From: Nyssa sinensis
Taxonomy: Eukaryota > Streptophyta > Magnoliopsida > Cornales > Nyssaceae
Assembly: GCA_008638375.1 (NCBI GenBank)
Contig: CM018048.1
Span: 50,747,675 to 50,811,674 of the forward strand
Length of the DNA: 64,000 bases
Reading direction: 5' to 3'
A program made the position numbers and the translations under genes. Shown here one piece after another: positions 1-11,358 of this stretch. How positions within the stretch are numbered: position 1 is the first letter of the stretch; every line of letters starts with the position of its first letter. The notes under the pieces were generated by a model, which was not told where the DNA came from, did not search any database, and was given only the letters and a program-made list of their open reading frames with translations.

Positions 1-890
1 CTCAAATACCTTTTGAAGGAGAGAGAGAGAGAGACAGAGCTAACTAAAATTACAAGCAATATTTAGCCAGTGACGTAGTAATTATGTAAAATGGCTAATC
101 ACATAACTAAGCATGTTGGAATAATTTTTTTTTGCATTCAACTCTTTGTTTTAGTTAAAATAAAGATTTAACTAGTAATGCTAGAGATGCTCGCTGTTGC
201 CGATTGATTTGGTTATTAAAAATATTTTGCTTTGTAATACTTTTTTTAGTATATAAGCAAAAGGTTTAAGTTATTGTCTTGGTTATGACTCGTGATAACC
301 AGGGCCCATGAAGCATTTTTCTGGGCAAGGTACTGAAATGGAAAAGGCTCGTCTTATTAGTCTGATCTGCAGCAAAGAACAGAGGGTACTGGGCAATGGT
401 TCAGGCCCAGAAAATGTTAAATCTCTTCCAGAAAGCTTGGGGTTGTAGCTCTGATTATATACGTGAACAACAATACATAAGGTTCCTACTATTGTGGAAT
501 CTGGAAAGAATTGGATTAAGAGAATCTTCATATGTGTGTATATAATATGTATGTGTATATATGTATATATTTAGCGAGACATCATTCCTTTTTTTTTTTT
601 CCCGTAAATATAGATATTTGATAATCATAATATAACATACTTTTAAACAAAGAAGGTCTATTTATGGGGAAGAAAAGAAATTTTTTTTTTCCATTATTCT
701 GTGAAAAGTTATTTTAAAAAGATGTGTAGACCATATAATGGATGTGTAAAAAGCAACGGGGTGATTCTACTTTTAACTTTTAACAAGGGGAAAATTTGAT
801 GCTTTTAAGAAAAAAAGATTTCTTTTGCTCATCCTTGTCCTGGTAAAAGTTAGTTAAAGATCATGCACCCAAAATTCAAATCTAAAGCCA

Positions 891-891
<1 letters not shown>

Positions 892-979
<88 letters not shown>

Positions 980-990
980 AGAGACAGAGA
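892..990. repeat. compound (TA)n-(GA)n microsatellite
   Basis: About 20 bases of TA repeats run directly into about 75 bases of nearly pure GA repeats, ending in GGGAGAGGGAGAGAGACAG. A long pure dinucleotide tract like this is expected to vary in length between individuals. Confidence 0.95.
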
Positions 991-2969
991 CCTCACCAAC
1001 ATTTGACAATTAAGAAGCTAGATTCTAATCATTTTCATATCAGGGTTTCTAGAAAGAGAAAAGATGGAAAACAAAAACAGGAATTTTTTTTATAAATCTA
1101 AGTTTCATCACATTTTTTTTTTTGGGCAAGCCCAACAACATACACTTTTTGATTAGGGTTATAAATGAGTTGAGTTGAGTCGAACAATAGATTTTTCACA
1201 TTCGACTCGTTAAAATAAACAAGTTTCAAATTGTGTTCAAACTCAACTTATTATTTTTCAAGTCCATTTCAATTCATGTCTGCGAGTCGTTCTGAAGTAA
1301 TTTGATTGTTTTTATTTACTTAATATTAAACTTTTTTAGCTTGAACTCAATAAATTAATAAATTTTAAAATATATTAAGCTTGACTTGTTTATTTTGCAA
1401 GCAAAAACTTGAATGAGCCTCCAACCAAATCGTTTTACTTATGCTTCCCTTTTTATTAGGGAATTAAATGATTTCCAACATCATTGAGCATAATAAAAAT
1501 TTCCTTCAAAGATAAGCAAATCACAAAATTTCTTCACGTAATGTCTCTAATGTCTTCTTTGGGTCCATAAGTCTTTATCTCATTTGAATTTTGACAACTG
1601 ATTCATGTACCCACAACCAATTTTCTACTTTATTCAATTGATGAGTGGGCTACTATTCTTCCTCATTCATGTCTCAATCATGTCGTGAATGGTGGGGAGA
1701 TTTTGGACAGCCACTTTCACATTTTTATCAAAATGACGTTACTTTCTTTTGTCATGATGGCCATTATCTTTCTTTCACCTTCTACCTCTAGCCTCTGGTT
1801 CTTTTTAACCGCTACTTTTCAATCAAATATAGAAAATTAAGATGTAATGCTTGGTGGTTGGTGGAATTTGGACTATATATTGAAGGTGATGTTCATTAAA
1901 CCAATGGGCTCACCAATCCAATATATATATATATATATATGCAAAGTTGGCCATCTACTTTCTTGCGTTCCATCATTGAGGATCTAATTTTTTTGTTTTT
2001 AATCAATGTAAGAAAAGAAACAATGCAAGACTTAAAAGGACTTAAACTCACTAAATTTACCCTAAAATGACCTAATTCTTGGGAGGAGAATGGTGCCTTA
2101 AACACAATCAACGCACCATACTTTTATCTCATATGACACTTTTTTTTTTTATCAACATCAGATAAAAAATAATGCACTACATAAAGGGCTTAATAAGTGA
2201 TTACTAACTATGTAATCTGGATTATTCATCTTAATAGCAAGATTAACATTGGGGAAAGATTTAACGATGAAATTATAAATTATAAATTGTAAATTTTATT
2301 TTATTTTTGTTTTACGCATTTATTATTAAGTGATAAATTAGGTCTCTTTAATTGAATTCAAACCCTTTAGAAGTGATAAACTAATTATGCATTATAAAAA
2401 CAATTAAAGAGAAACGAAGATTTTTTTTAAAATTTTAAACACTTAATTGAGTTATCAGATAGCAACTTAGTTAAAGTTTAAAAAGAGCAAACCAAATTGT
2501 TTTTTTTTTTTTTCTAAATAAAATCATAAGCTTGCTTTTATTTTTTAGCCTAATTTGTAGTCACTCTTTTGTTGGGTAGTATGGATCCTCCTAAATCCTT
2601 ATGAATTTTTTTTAGAGTATTTTTTATATTTTACATTATTTTTCTGTTATCAAAATATTATATATTTATAGTTGAAGAGTCGCATCTCATGTAATCCGTA
2701 ACTATTTCAGATCATAATAAAACTGTAACACCTTATTCTGAAATGAATCACGTAAATTTTGTATTCTTCTATATGTATATATGTATGTGTGTGATTTTAA
2801 ATTTATTTTTTTATTTATTTTTATATCTCATCAATCTTAATTAAATAATTATATCCCCAACATCTTTAATTTTGATACCCTAGCAATTGAAGTACAAACA
2901 TATTTTATTGTTCTCATCACTCAATGAATGATGATTTGAGTGGAGGTGTCACAACACAGCACTCGAAAA

Positions 2970-2976
<7 letters not shown>

Positions 2977-3012
<36 letters not shown>

Positions 3013-3124
3013 CTTAAGTAAACAATAGAGATTGAATAGTACAAAGTACATATGAATAAGCAGTTACTGGGGATAAGTGTGTGTTGTGTGCGTGTATATA
3101 TATATATATATATGTATATATATC
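2977..3124. repeat. pair of (AT)n microsatellites
   Basis: Two TA/AT tracts (about 2977-3010 and 3095-3124) flank 85 bases of ordinary sequence. They are followed by a short direct duplication around 3137-3180, where ACAAAATGTTGAGGGTGATG occurs twice. Confidence 0.9.
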
Positions 3125-4562
3125 CTTTACATTTTGTTGCAAAATGTTGAGGGTGATGAGACAAAATGTTGAGGGTGATGTGTCTCAATCATTCAAATCG
3201 TTCCCAAATAAAATAAAATAAATTTAGTTACGAACCACTGATATTTTATTCTTCATCTATTCTCTAATTTGATTTTTATATTAGTAATTAAACTCCTAAT
3301 CTCTCAAACAGTCTTAACGGGATTCAACATTGTCAACCCTTGTGGTTGGCCATTTTCAACTAGCCCAAGTTAGGTTTCCAGTCCTTTGACTTTAAAGTTT
3401 TCAAATTAAATAGGTGCTCAAGCTGGATTGCTAACCATGGCCCTCCCAAGATGGAGGTCACTCTCACTACAACCCATTCTGCACTTTTAACGTGTATTTC
3501 AGGTGATTGGAATGGGAAGAATAACCATAGACGAAGTTTACACACTAATTCAGTTAAAAAAAGTCTAATAATAAGATAGAATTGAGAAATTTTTTAGTTA
3601 TTCAAATCAAAATTTGACACATGTCACTTATTTTAATTTAAAATATTATTGTGACATAATTTATGTCATGTATTTAAAACTAATTCAAATGACTTAAGAT
3701 CTGTTTGTTTAAGTGTTTGGAATGCAAAACTAATTTATATTCTTATTTTTAGAAGATGTATAGTTTATTTCTTTTTCTCAACACGAGACTTTATTATCTC
3801 TATAATTATAGTTTATTGAATTATTAAAGTTTTCAAAATAAAAAATTAAGCAAAATAATGATAATACAATACATTTTTCCTCAGCAAAACCAAAAAACAA
3901 GAAAGGTGTCCAACATTAGACACAAGTACTAGAATCCAAAACATGATGCGTTGACATCTTTTGTGTAGAATCTAAAACATGATGCATGTATATACACAAG
4001 CCTTAATATAATATTTTATATATTTTTGAAATGAAGATCTCTTTTGAATTTGAAGCAAATTGAATTTAAAATAGCAATACAAATGTCAGGCCGCATGTAG
4101 TGCCCCCCAGTATGTTTGGGTTCGAATTTAGACGCTCCATTATGAAATTTGTAGAAAGCGATGTTACGTATAACCTTGAAAATCTGAATTGGAGGGAATC
4201 TAAAAAGTTGGAGGATAAGGAATTCAAAAATGATAGTAAGAAGAAATGATATTTCATCATCAACCTGTTTGTTTTATCCTTAAAAAGCATATCAGAACCA
4301 ATGACATATACTCCCATCATTGTTCCAAACTTTATATATGAATGTTTGGAGTTAAATTTTGAAGTAGAGTTAAAAAAAAAAAAAGTTATTTTTCAATTTG
4401 ATGTTGTTTTTTAATTTATTTACGGGGTTATGATTGTTTTTAAAATCGTTTTTCTAAAAAATATTTTTCTATTAAAAAATCGTCTCTCAAAGGGAAACTT
4501 TTAAATTTTTTTTTAAAATTATCTTTTATAAAAACGCTTTTAAAATTTTTTCTATTAAAAAG

Positions 4563-4612
4563 TCGTCTTTCAAAAAGACGTTTTTGAAAACGTTTTTTTG
4601 AAAGACGATTTC
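4563..4612. repeat. short perfect inverted repeat
   Basis: The arms TCGTCTTTCAAAAA and TTTTTGAAAGACGA are exact reverse complements around an AT-rich loop. Related words (TCGTCTCTCAAAG, AAAACGTTTTT) repeat between 4430 and 4680, so the whole patch looks like a small foldback element or its remnant. Confidence 0.6.
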
Positions 4613-5477
4613 AAACAAATTTTTTTTTTTTATTTTATTTTAATATCTTTTTTCAGAAAAATGATTTTATAAATGACCCTAATTTAGTAAATAAGTTTAC
4701 TGTAACTTTATTCTTAAAAAAAAGTTTTAAAAGAACTCTATTTTGATAAAAAAAAAATTTTTGAATGTTTGGTTTTGAAATAAAATTAATAAATTATTTT
4801 GAAGTTTGAAAATTTATTTTGATTAACTAAATGAAAATTATTGTATAAAAAAACAATTGAATTATAGTTACGTGTTAGACTAATTATTTTTAACAGTTGC
4901 TTGCTTCAAAATAAGAATCCAATTTTTTTTATAAAAAAAAATTATTTTGTCATTCACATTAGCCAAACATGATCCTCGATGATATTATTTTAATCTTAAC
5001 CAATTATAATGTAATCATTTATGCAATAATCAAAATTAGTTTAAAAATCAAAATTGAATTTAATCTGACACTAATAATCTTGGAATATTAAAATTTATTA
5101 AGTAATTAAATTATTAAGTACTAATTGTACTTTTATTTTTATCTTGACACTAAATTTTTACCCATACACATTAGTTTTTATTAAGAATAAAATTATATAT
5201 ATATATATGTATATCTTTTTAAGTATAATTTAATATTTTTATGAAGGTGCATATTAGTGACCAATTTTTTTTCTAGAAAAACTTCTCAAAGTTTTTATAA
5301 AATAAAAATATTAAATTGATAAATATGATATGTGATACTTTAATAAAAGAGTGATAATATTAAATTGTTCAAATCTTAAACTTAAAAAAACATCTTAAAT
5401 TTTTTCAATCCAAAAACTCTATGATAAATTTTTTTTATTAAAAATTTTAAAAAATAAATTGTTAACACAAAAACGTT

Positions 5478-5791
5478 CAATTGTTAACTTTCATCTTTAA
5501 CACTATTAAAAAATATTACTGATTATATTAAAATGACTTTCAAGATACATTTTTTTAAAAAAATACTAAAACATTTATAAAATAAAATTTTCAATCCCAA
5601 AAAATCAAAATATTTTATAAAGTAAAAATTTATTTTTTAGGCATTCTAGATAAATAAAAAATGTTATATTTTTTTAATTGAAAATTTTGTTATATCTATT
5701 ATTTAATATTTTTTAAAATATACTTTGAAAGTTATTTTGATCTAATTAATAATATTTTTTAACGATGTTAAAATAAAAGTTAACAATTAAG
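5478..5791. repeat. long imperfect inverted repeat (foldback or MITE remnant)
   Basis: The left arm (about 5478-5552, beginning CAATTGTTAAC) is largely the reverse complement of the right arm (about 5712-5791, ending GTTAACAATTAAG). About 160 bases of AT-rich spacer lie between. Similarity continues more weakly outside the arms, from about 5390 to 5890. I could not settle terminal repeats or a target duplication. Confidence 0.6.
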
Positions 5792-6899
5792 TTTTTTATA
5801 TTGAATTTTTTTTTAGATAAAAAATATATCTTGAATTTTTTAATTTAAAAAAAATTATTTAAAAGTTTTTTAATATTTTTTCAATTAATTATTAGTCACA
5901 TCATCTAAGTGATTAACAATCATTATAAACCGTCATATCATTGTAATACATTTGTAATAAATTTTTATTTTGATAAAAGAGTGCTACTCTTCTTTTAGTC
6001 CAATGGGTTTTATTTTTGAAAAATTTATACTTAACTCATAATTTATTTATAAATAGACTTGATAATTTGAAAAAATTACACTTAAATCGATAAAAAATTA
6101 AATAAATTACACTTAAAGTTGATAAGAAAAAAATAAATGACACTTAAATTAAACCTATAATTTACTATGTGTTATCAATAATTTACATAATATGATGCTA
6201 CATAATAAAGTACTAATAGCACATTAGTACAAATATAATTTTTTTTTTGTTCAATTAAATATAAGTTATTAAAATTATTCAATTTACTTGTAATTTGACT
6301 ATCAAAATTAATGTTAAGCGTGGTTTTTTCTTTGTTTTAACAAAGAATATTTTTTATATCTCTCAATTAATCAAAGTGATAAATTAAGATATAGAAATTA
6401 CTTATAAATTTTTAATAAATTACCAGATGTATTATAAAAGATTTCTGACAAATTATTTTATATGATTGTCACTAAGTATGATGATTTTAATATTTTATGA
6501 GTATGTGAATGTGAATGTACTTATATTATTAAATTTATAGATATTATTAATATATGTAATGAATTCATGAGATATTTATTTAATTAAATAATTTTTTTTT
6601 TTTTGTGACAGTTAAGTTTATTAAAAGAGAACTCAAAATTAGACTCAAATATCTTAACTGATCTGTCAGGCCCGAGTAATATGGATGAATTAGTTGTCTT
6701 CTCTTCAGATTTCTACCCTAAAATGTCAACTAATCTGACGGGATCATTGACTGCTATCGATTCTAGAGTACGGCATGTGTTAGTAACTCAAAAGTCGTAC
6801 TTTCTACGCTTTTGTTTTGACTAATACGTATTCTGTCTCTCCTCTCCCCTGTCTGCTTCTATATGTCCCAGTAAACACAAGAATTCAGTAGAGGATTTA

Positions 6900-6996
6900 A
6901 AGATATAGTTTTAGAGAGAGGATTTTGGGATCTTAGAATTCCAGATAGAAAGTGAGAGAGAGAGAGCTCTTCGAGTTTTTTGATCCAGAACACGAA
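6900..6996 (+). promoter_or_regulatory. GA-rich 5' leader of the receptor-like kinase
   Basis: The bases before the start are purine-rich, with GAGAGAG runs at about 6913-6920 and 6951-6965. This is common in plant leaders and core promoters. An in-frame ATG at 6952 would add 15 residues (MRERELFEFFDPEHE) before the signal peptide and is probably not the main start. The transcription start is not determined. Confidence 0.4.
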
Positions 6997-9900
6997 ATGG
7001 GTCTCTTCAATTTTCTCCTCACTTCACTCCTTTTTCTCGCACTTCCCGTTTTACAACCGGTGTGTGGAAATGCCGAACTGAGAGCTCTCATGGAGATAAA
7101 GTCCTCTCTCGACCCAGAAAACAAGCACCTCTCCTCATGGACCAGTGACGGTGACCCATGTAGTGGCTCGTTTCTGGGCGTGGCTTGCAATGAACACCGC
7201 AAAGTGGCCAACATTTCTTTACAAAGCAGGTTACTCTCCGGCAAGGTGCCGCCGGCGGTGGCCGGACTGAAGTGCTTGTCGGGTCTGTTCTTGCATTTCA
7301 ACTCTTTGTCCGGAGAGATACCTCCAGAAATATCAAATTTAACTGAGTTGTCTGATCTCTATCTCAATAATAATAATCTCTCCGGGGCAATACCTCCTGA
7401 GATTGGAAATATGGCTAGTCTTCAAGGTTAGTATATGATTTTATTGATTAAAATTGGTTCTTTTATATACTCTTTTTCTTAGCATTATTGGGCTTGAGGT
7501 TTATTTGGAACTCGGTGAAAATTGTGTGTTTATCTTCAATTTACTTATTTGGACTTTCTTGCTTTTGAGCATATGAATTCCATCGTCTGAATTGAAAATT
7601 TTAACTAGACAGACATGCTTCAATTGTTTATGTGGGATTTTAGTTTTCAGAATTAGCTGAGCTGGGTCACCTTTCTATTGGGCAAACTGGGTTCTTTCTT
7701 CAATTTGACATGGAATTAAATATAAAAGTGAAAAGCTTTGATCTTACTCAAGTTTTTACGGTTTTGTTTCTTGAAATCAGCTCATATGGATATGTATATG
7801 TTGTTTTGTAGTTCTGGATCTATGCTGTAACCAGTTGACAGGAAGCATACCTGCAAATATGGGTTCCTTAAAGAAGCTAAGTGTTCTTTCTTTGCAAAAC
7901 AATAGATTAAATGGTCAAATTCCTGCGAGCTTAGGGAACTTGGGGATGCTAAAAAGGCTGTATTTGAGCTTTAATCAGCTATCTGGTCCAATTCCTCCAA
8001 GACTAGCTAATAATCCACCTCTGGAAATTATAGATGTCCGAAACAATACCCTCTCTGGAGTTGTCCCTTCTGGTAAGTTGGGTTGTTCAATTCAGATGGC
8101 TTCTTTGCTACATACTTTTTCTTTTAGTTTTCTTCTACTTTCGTTCCAGATGTAAATCCAAACTAATCATAATTTTTTTGATGGAATAAATTGAAGCTTT
8201 GAAGAGACTGAATGGAGATTTTCAGTATGAGAACAATTCTGGTTTATGCGGCTCTGGGTTTTCTTCATTGAGAGCTTGCACTGCTTGGGATGATGGAGAC
8301 ATTAACCAATTTGAACCTTCTGGACCTGTAACAAATAACCCTGCTCCAAGAAGTAACCCTGAGCCTGCTAATTTCGATGCACATTGCAACCAAACCCATT
8401 GCTTAGATTCATCAAAATTCCCACAAGTGGCTATTGTTGCTGGGGTTACTATAGTCACTGTCACGTTGATGGTATCTGGATTCCTGATATTTTTCCTGTA
8501 CCGGCGCCGGAAACAGAAGATTGGGAACACATCTGATACTTCTGATGATCGGCTTAGCACTGACCTGTCGAAGGAGTCATCCAGGAAAAGTGCCTCTCCA
8601 CTGGTTAATCTTGAGTACTGTGATGGATGCATCAATCCATTTGCTGATGGTAGAAATGGTAAAGGGATCTCCCAGGAGTTTCTGCAGGGCTTCAAGTTCA
8701 ATGTGGAAGATGTTGAGTCAGCAACTCAGTACTTCTCAGAAGGAAATTTGTTGGGGAAGAGCAAATTTTCTGCTGTCTATAAAGGGATTTTAAAAGATGG
8801 GTCCATTGTAGCCATTAAGAGCCTTAGTAAAACCTGCTGTAAGTCAGATGAAACAGAGTTCATGAAAGGGTTGAAGTTATTAACCTCTCTGAGACATGAA
8901 AACCTTGTTAGGTTGAGAGGATTTTGTTGCTCAAAGTGCAGGGGTGAATGTTTTCTCATCTATGATTTTGCTTCTAATGGAAACCTGTCGCAATATCTTG
9001 ATGTGGAAGAAGAAAGTAGAAGCAGCCATGTTCTTGACTGGTCCACAAGGGTTTCCATCATTAATGGCATTGCAAGAGGTTGGTTTTTATTCTACTATTT
9101 TTCTATCATATATAATTTGCTTGCTTGATGCTATCTTCTTCAAAGTTTGCCCCCACCACTGCATTATGCCAGCAAACTTGTAGATGGACTAAATGCTTTT
9201 GTCTATGCATGCTTAATTATGGGCAGATGAGCGGGTGGAGTTGGTGGGATATTTTTTGGTTTACTTTTGCATATGTGCCTCCTGATAGCATTAACATGAA
9301 GAAATTTCTTCTATAGTAGATAAACAAGAGTATCATAAAATTCAGTAACTAGGATAACAGGTAGATGTTAATTTTTTCTTTTCTTTTTCTATTGGACTTT
9401 CCTAAGACATCCCTGTGTTAGTGGTGCAATGCAGAAACAGAGAAAGAAGAAGAAAAGAAAAAGGTGGAATGAGAAGAAAAAAAGAGTAGAATGGATGTTG
9501 TTTTATACTTTGGTGAGATAGCTTGCTTGCTTAATGTCAAGCAGGGATGGAGCTAGGAATTTAGTTGAGAGGGGGGCTAACTTTACTCTTAATGCTAGAT
9601 CATAAATTTTAAAATTAAATAGATATAAAATTTTAATATTAATTAATAATATTTTTAGTAAGTAACTAAATTTATTAATATAAAGGAATTTACAAATTAG
9701 ACTACAATTCTAATCAAAGAAAGACACCAAAAAACATTTAGATTATATTAAAAAAATCAACAAAAATTACATTAAAGGGGTCAAATTGAAATTAAAACAA
9801 TGGTAAAGTGTGAAAACTTTAAACTTAGAAAGGGCAAAAACATAAATTAGAGGGATATATTTAAAAACCTTTCAAAATATATCAGAGAATTTTGTAATTA

Positions 9901-10447
9901 AAAATAATTGAGGGGAGGGGAGGGGGGGGGGGCATGCTAGCTCCATCCATGATGTCAAGTGATAATAATACCATAATCAAACCAGATTTTTTCATGTATA
10001 TTTGTAGATCACCAATTGTTTTAAAAGTTTAAGTTGTTAGAAAATGGGCCTAACAATGACACATTGATTTAACAAAGCTGATAGTAAGAGAGAACCCTGG
10101 CGTACTAAGGTGAGTGAATGCAAACCTTGCACCTAAGAAACGGGAGAAGAAACTTGAACCCAAGGCCAAGACCTTTTATAACCAAAGCTCTAATAACATG
10201 TTAGATCACTGGCTTTAGCTGTTAGAGAATGCCAACAATGTATATATATCAAGCTAACATATATGAGAAGTTTCTTTGTCAAGGACATAGTGAGGGGTGT
10301 CGTATGGGACTGTTGTCAAGTCATAGATAACTGGATTCTGTATGTTTTCCTTCCCCCCGATGAATACTTATCCGTCACCCTCTGCTAAAGAATCCTCTTT
10401 TTGCCACTCTTTTTTGGGGGGGAGTATCATCTCCCATGGAGAGGGAA

Positions 10448-10490
<43 letters not shown>

Positions 10491-11358
10491 GTGTTTCCTT
10501 TATCTCTTTAAAAGTGATTTCATACTAGTCCCTCATGTTGGAGATTGGCAGCAACATCACAAGTGATGGTAAAAAATGGAATATTAAAGCTGATTTTTAT
10601 ACCACCCCTTGCGGCAATAGCTCCCTGATGAAATGGCTCAAGCAGAGGTTATGGTTTTGTCTCTTTAAATATCATATAAGACACAATAAAGTGGTTTATT
10701 CTTAATAGGACATTCAGATGTGACCTTGCATATTTTCTTCCTGTCATTTCCTTTGTGCATTTTTTTTCACCCTTGAAAACTGAGAGTGAATTTAGTTTAT
10801 CATAATCGAGTGAAGAAGCTATACATTAGAATCAAGATGCCTTATGCTTCCATTTACTATTTTCCATTGATATTTGTTGTTCTTTTCAAACCAGGTATTA
10901 GGTATCTCCATAGCAGTGAATCAAACAAACCTGCTCTAGTTCACCGAAACATATCTGTAGAGAAAGTCCTCGTCGACCAGCAGTTTAACCCATTAATTTT
11001 GGATTCTGGTCTTCTCAAGCTCCTTGCTGATGACATTGTCTTCTCAGCTATTAAGGTCAGCGCTGCCCTGGGATATATGGCTCCTGAGTACATTACCACT
11101 GGCCGTTTTACCGACAAGAGTGACGTCTATGCATTTGGAGTAATCATCCTTCAGATCCTCTCCGGTAAACGAAAACTCACCAACTTAATGCAACTGGCAG
11201 CTGAATCTTGCAGATTGGAAGATTTCATTGACACAAATCTCAATGGCAAGTTCTCTGAACATGAAGCATCTAAGCTAACAAAAATTGCACTAGATTGCAC
11301 CCATGAGCTTCCAGACCAAAGGCCAACTATGGACATAGTGATTCAAGAACTGAGCTAA
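6997..11358 (+). CDS. LRR receptor-like kinase, predicted pseudokinase (4 exons)
   Basis: Coding exons are 6997-7426, 7812-8072, 8197-9078 and 10895-11358. All introns are GT-AG, phases agree, and the product has 678 residues. Visible in order: a signal peptide (MGLFNFLLTSLLFLALPVL), an LRR N-terminal cap with WTSDGDPCSGSFLGVAC, about six plant LRRs of the SGxIPPE type, a membrane span at about residues 308-331 followed by YRRRKQK, and a kinase domain from about residue 407. I start at 6997 rather than the in-frame upstream ATG at 6952 because only 6997 places the signal peptide first. The ATP-site lysine is present (VAIK, K438). The glycine loop is degenerate (GKSKFSAVYKG), HRD is HRN (541-543), the catalytic-loop Asn is Lys, and DFG is DSG (561-563). 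The protein resembles the Arabidopsis At5g51560/At4g22730 group, which from memory carries the same kind of change. Its likely role is plasma-membrane signalling by scaffolding rather than phosphotransfer; this is inference. Confidence 0.93.
9542..9951. mobile_element. hAT-like MITE in intron 3 of the receptor kinase gene
   Basis: The 410-bp element begins CAGGGATGGAGCTAGG and ends CTAGCTCCATCCATG, giving terminal inverted repeats of about 14 bases. It is flanked on both sides by ATGTCAAG (9534-9541 and 9952-9959), an exact 8-bp target duplication. An 8-bp duplication with termini starting CAGGG is typical of the hAT superfamily. The interior is AT-rich, with a G-rich run near the right end, and has no transposase frame, so it is non-autonomous. 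Confidence 0.85.
10003..10237 (-). mobile_element. TRIM-like element in intron 3 of the receptor kinase gene
   Basis: Read on the minus strand, a short terminal repeat (10237-10199) begins TGTTGGCATTCTCTAACAGC and ends GTGATCTAACA. It is followed by TGTTATTAGAGC, which resembles the initiator-tRNA primer site TGGTATCAGAGC. The far end (10055-10003) begins TGTTAGGCCCATTTTCTAAC and ends GGTGATCTACA. The two ends are clearly related but diverged. The size and lack of coding fit a terminal-repeat retrotransposon in miniature. I see no clear target duplication. Confidence 0.55.
10450..10486. repeat. (CT)n microsatellite in RLK intron 3
   Basis: A pure CT tract of about 37 bases lies in the 1.8-kb third intron of the receptor kinase gene. 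It is followed by TGTATGTG. Confidence 0.95.

Larger units (their letters stand above)
1..6896. other. AT-rich intergenic region without a recognisable gene
   Basis: I find no convincing coding region here. The short open frames are low-complexity or cross microsatellites. The stretch contains several AT and GA microsatellites, a degenerate repeat at about 1151-1425 rich in GAGTTGAGT-like and CTCGTT-like words, a short perfect palindrome near 4563-4612 and a long imperfect inverted repeat at 5478-5791. The last 200 bases become less AT-rich and lead into the receptor-kinase gene, so its promoter probably lies at about 6600-6900. Confidence 0.7.

Noticed and set aside
6952..6996. Upstream in-frame ATG for the receptor kinase
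   Set aside because: It would place charged residues before the signal peptide. The ATG at 6997 gives a normal secretory start.
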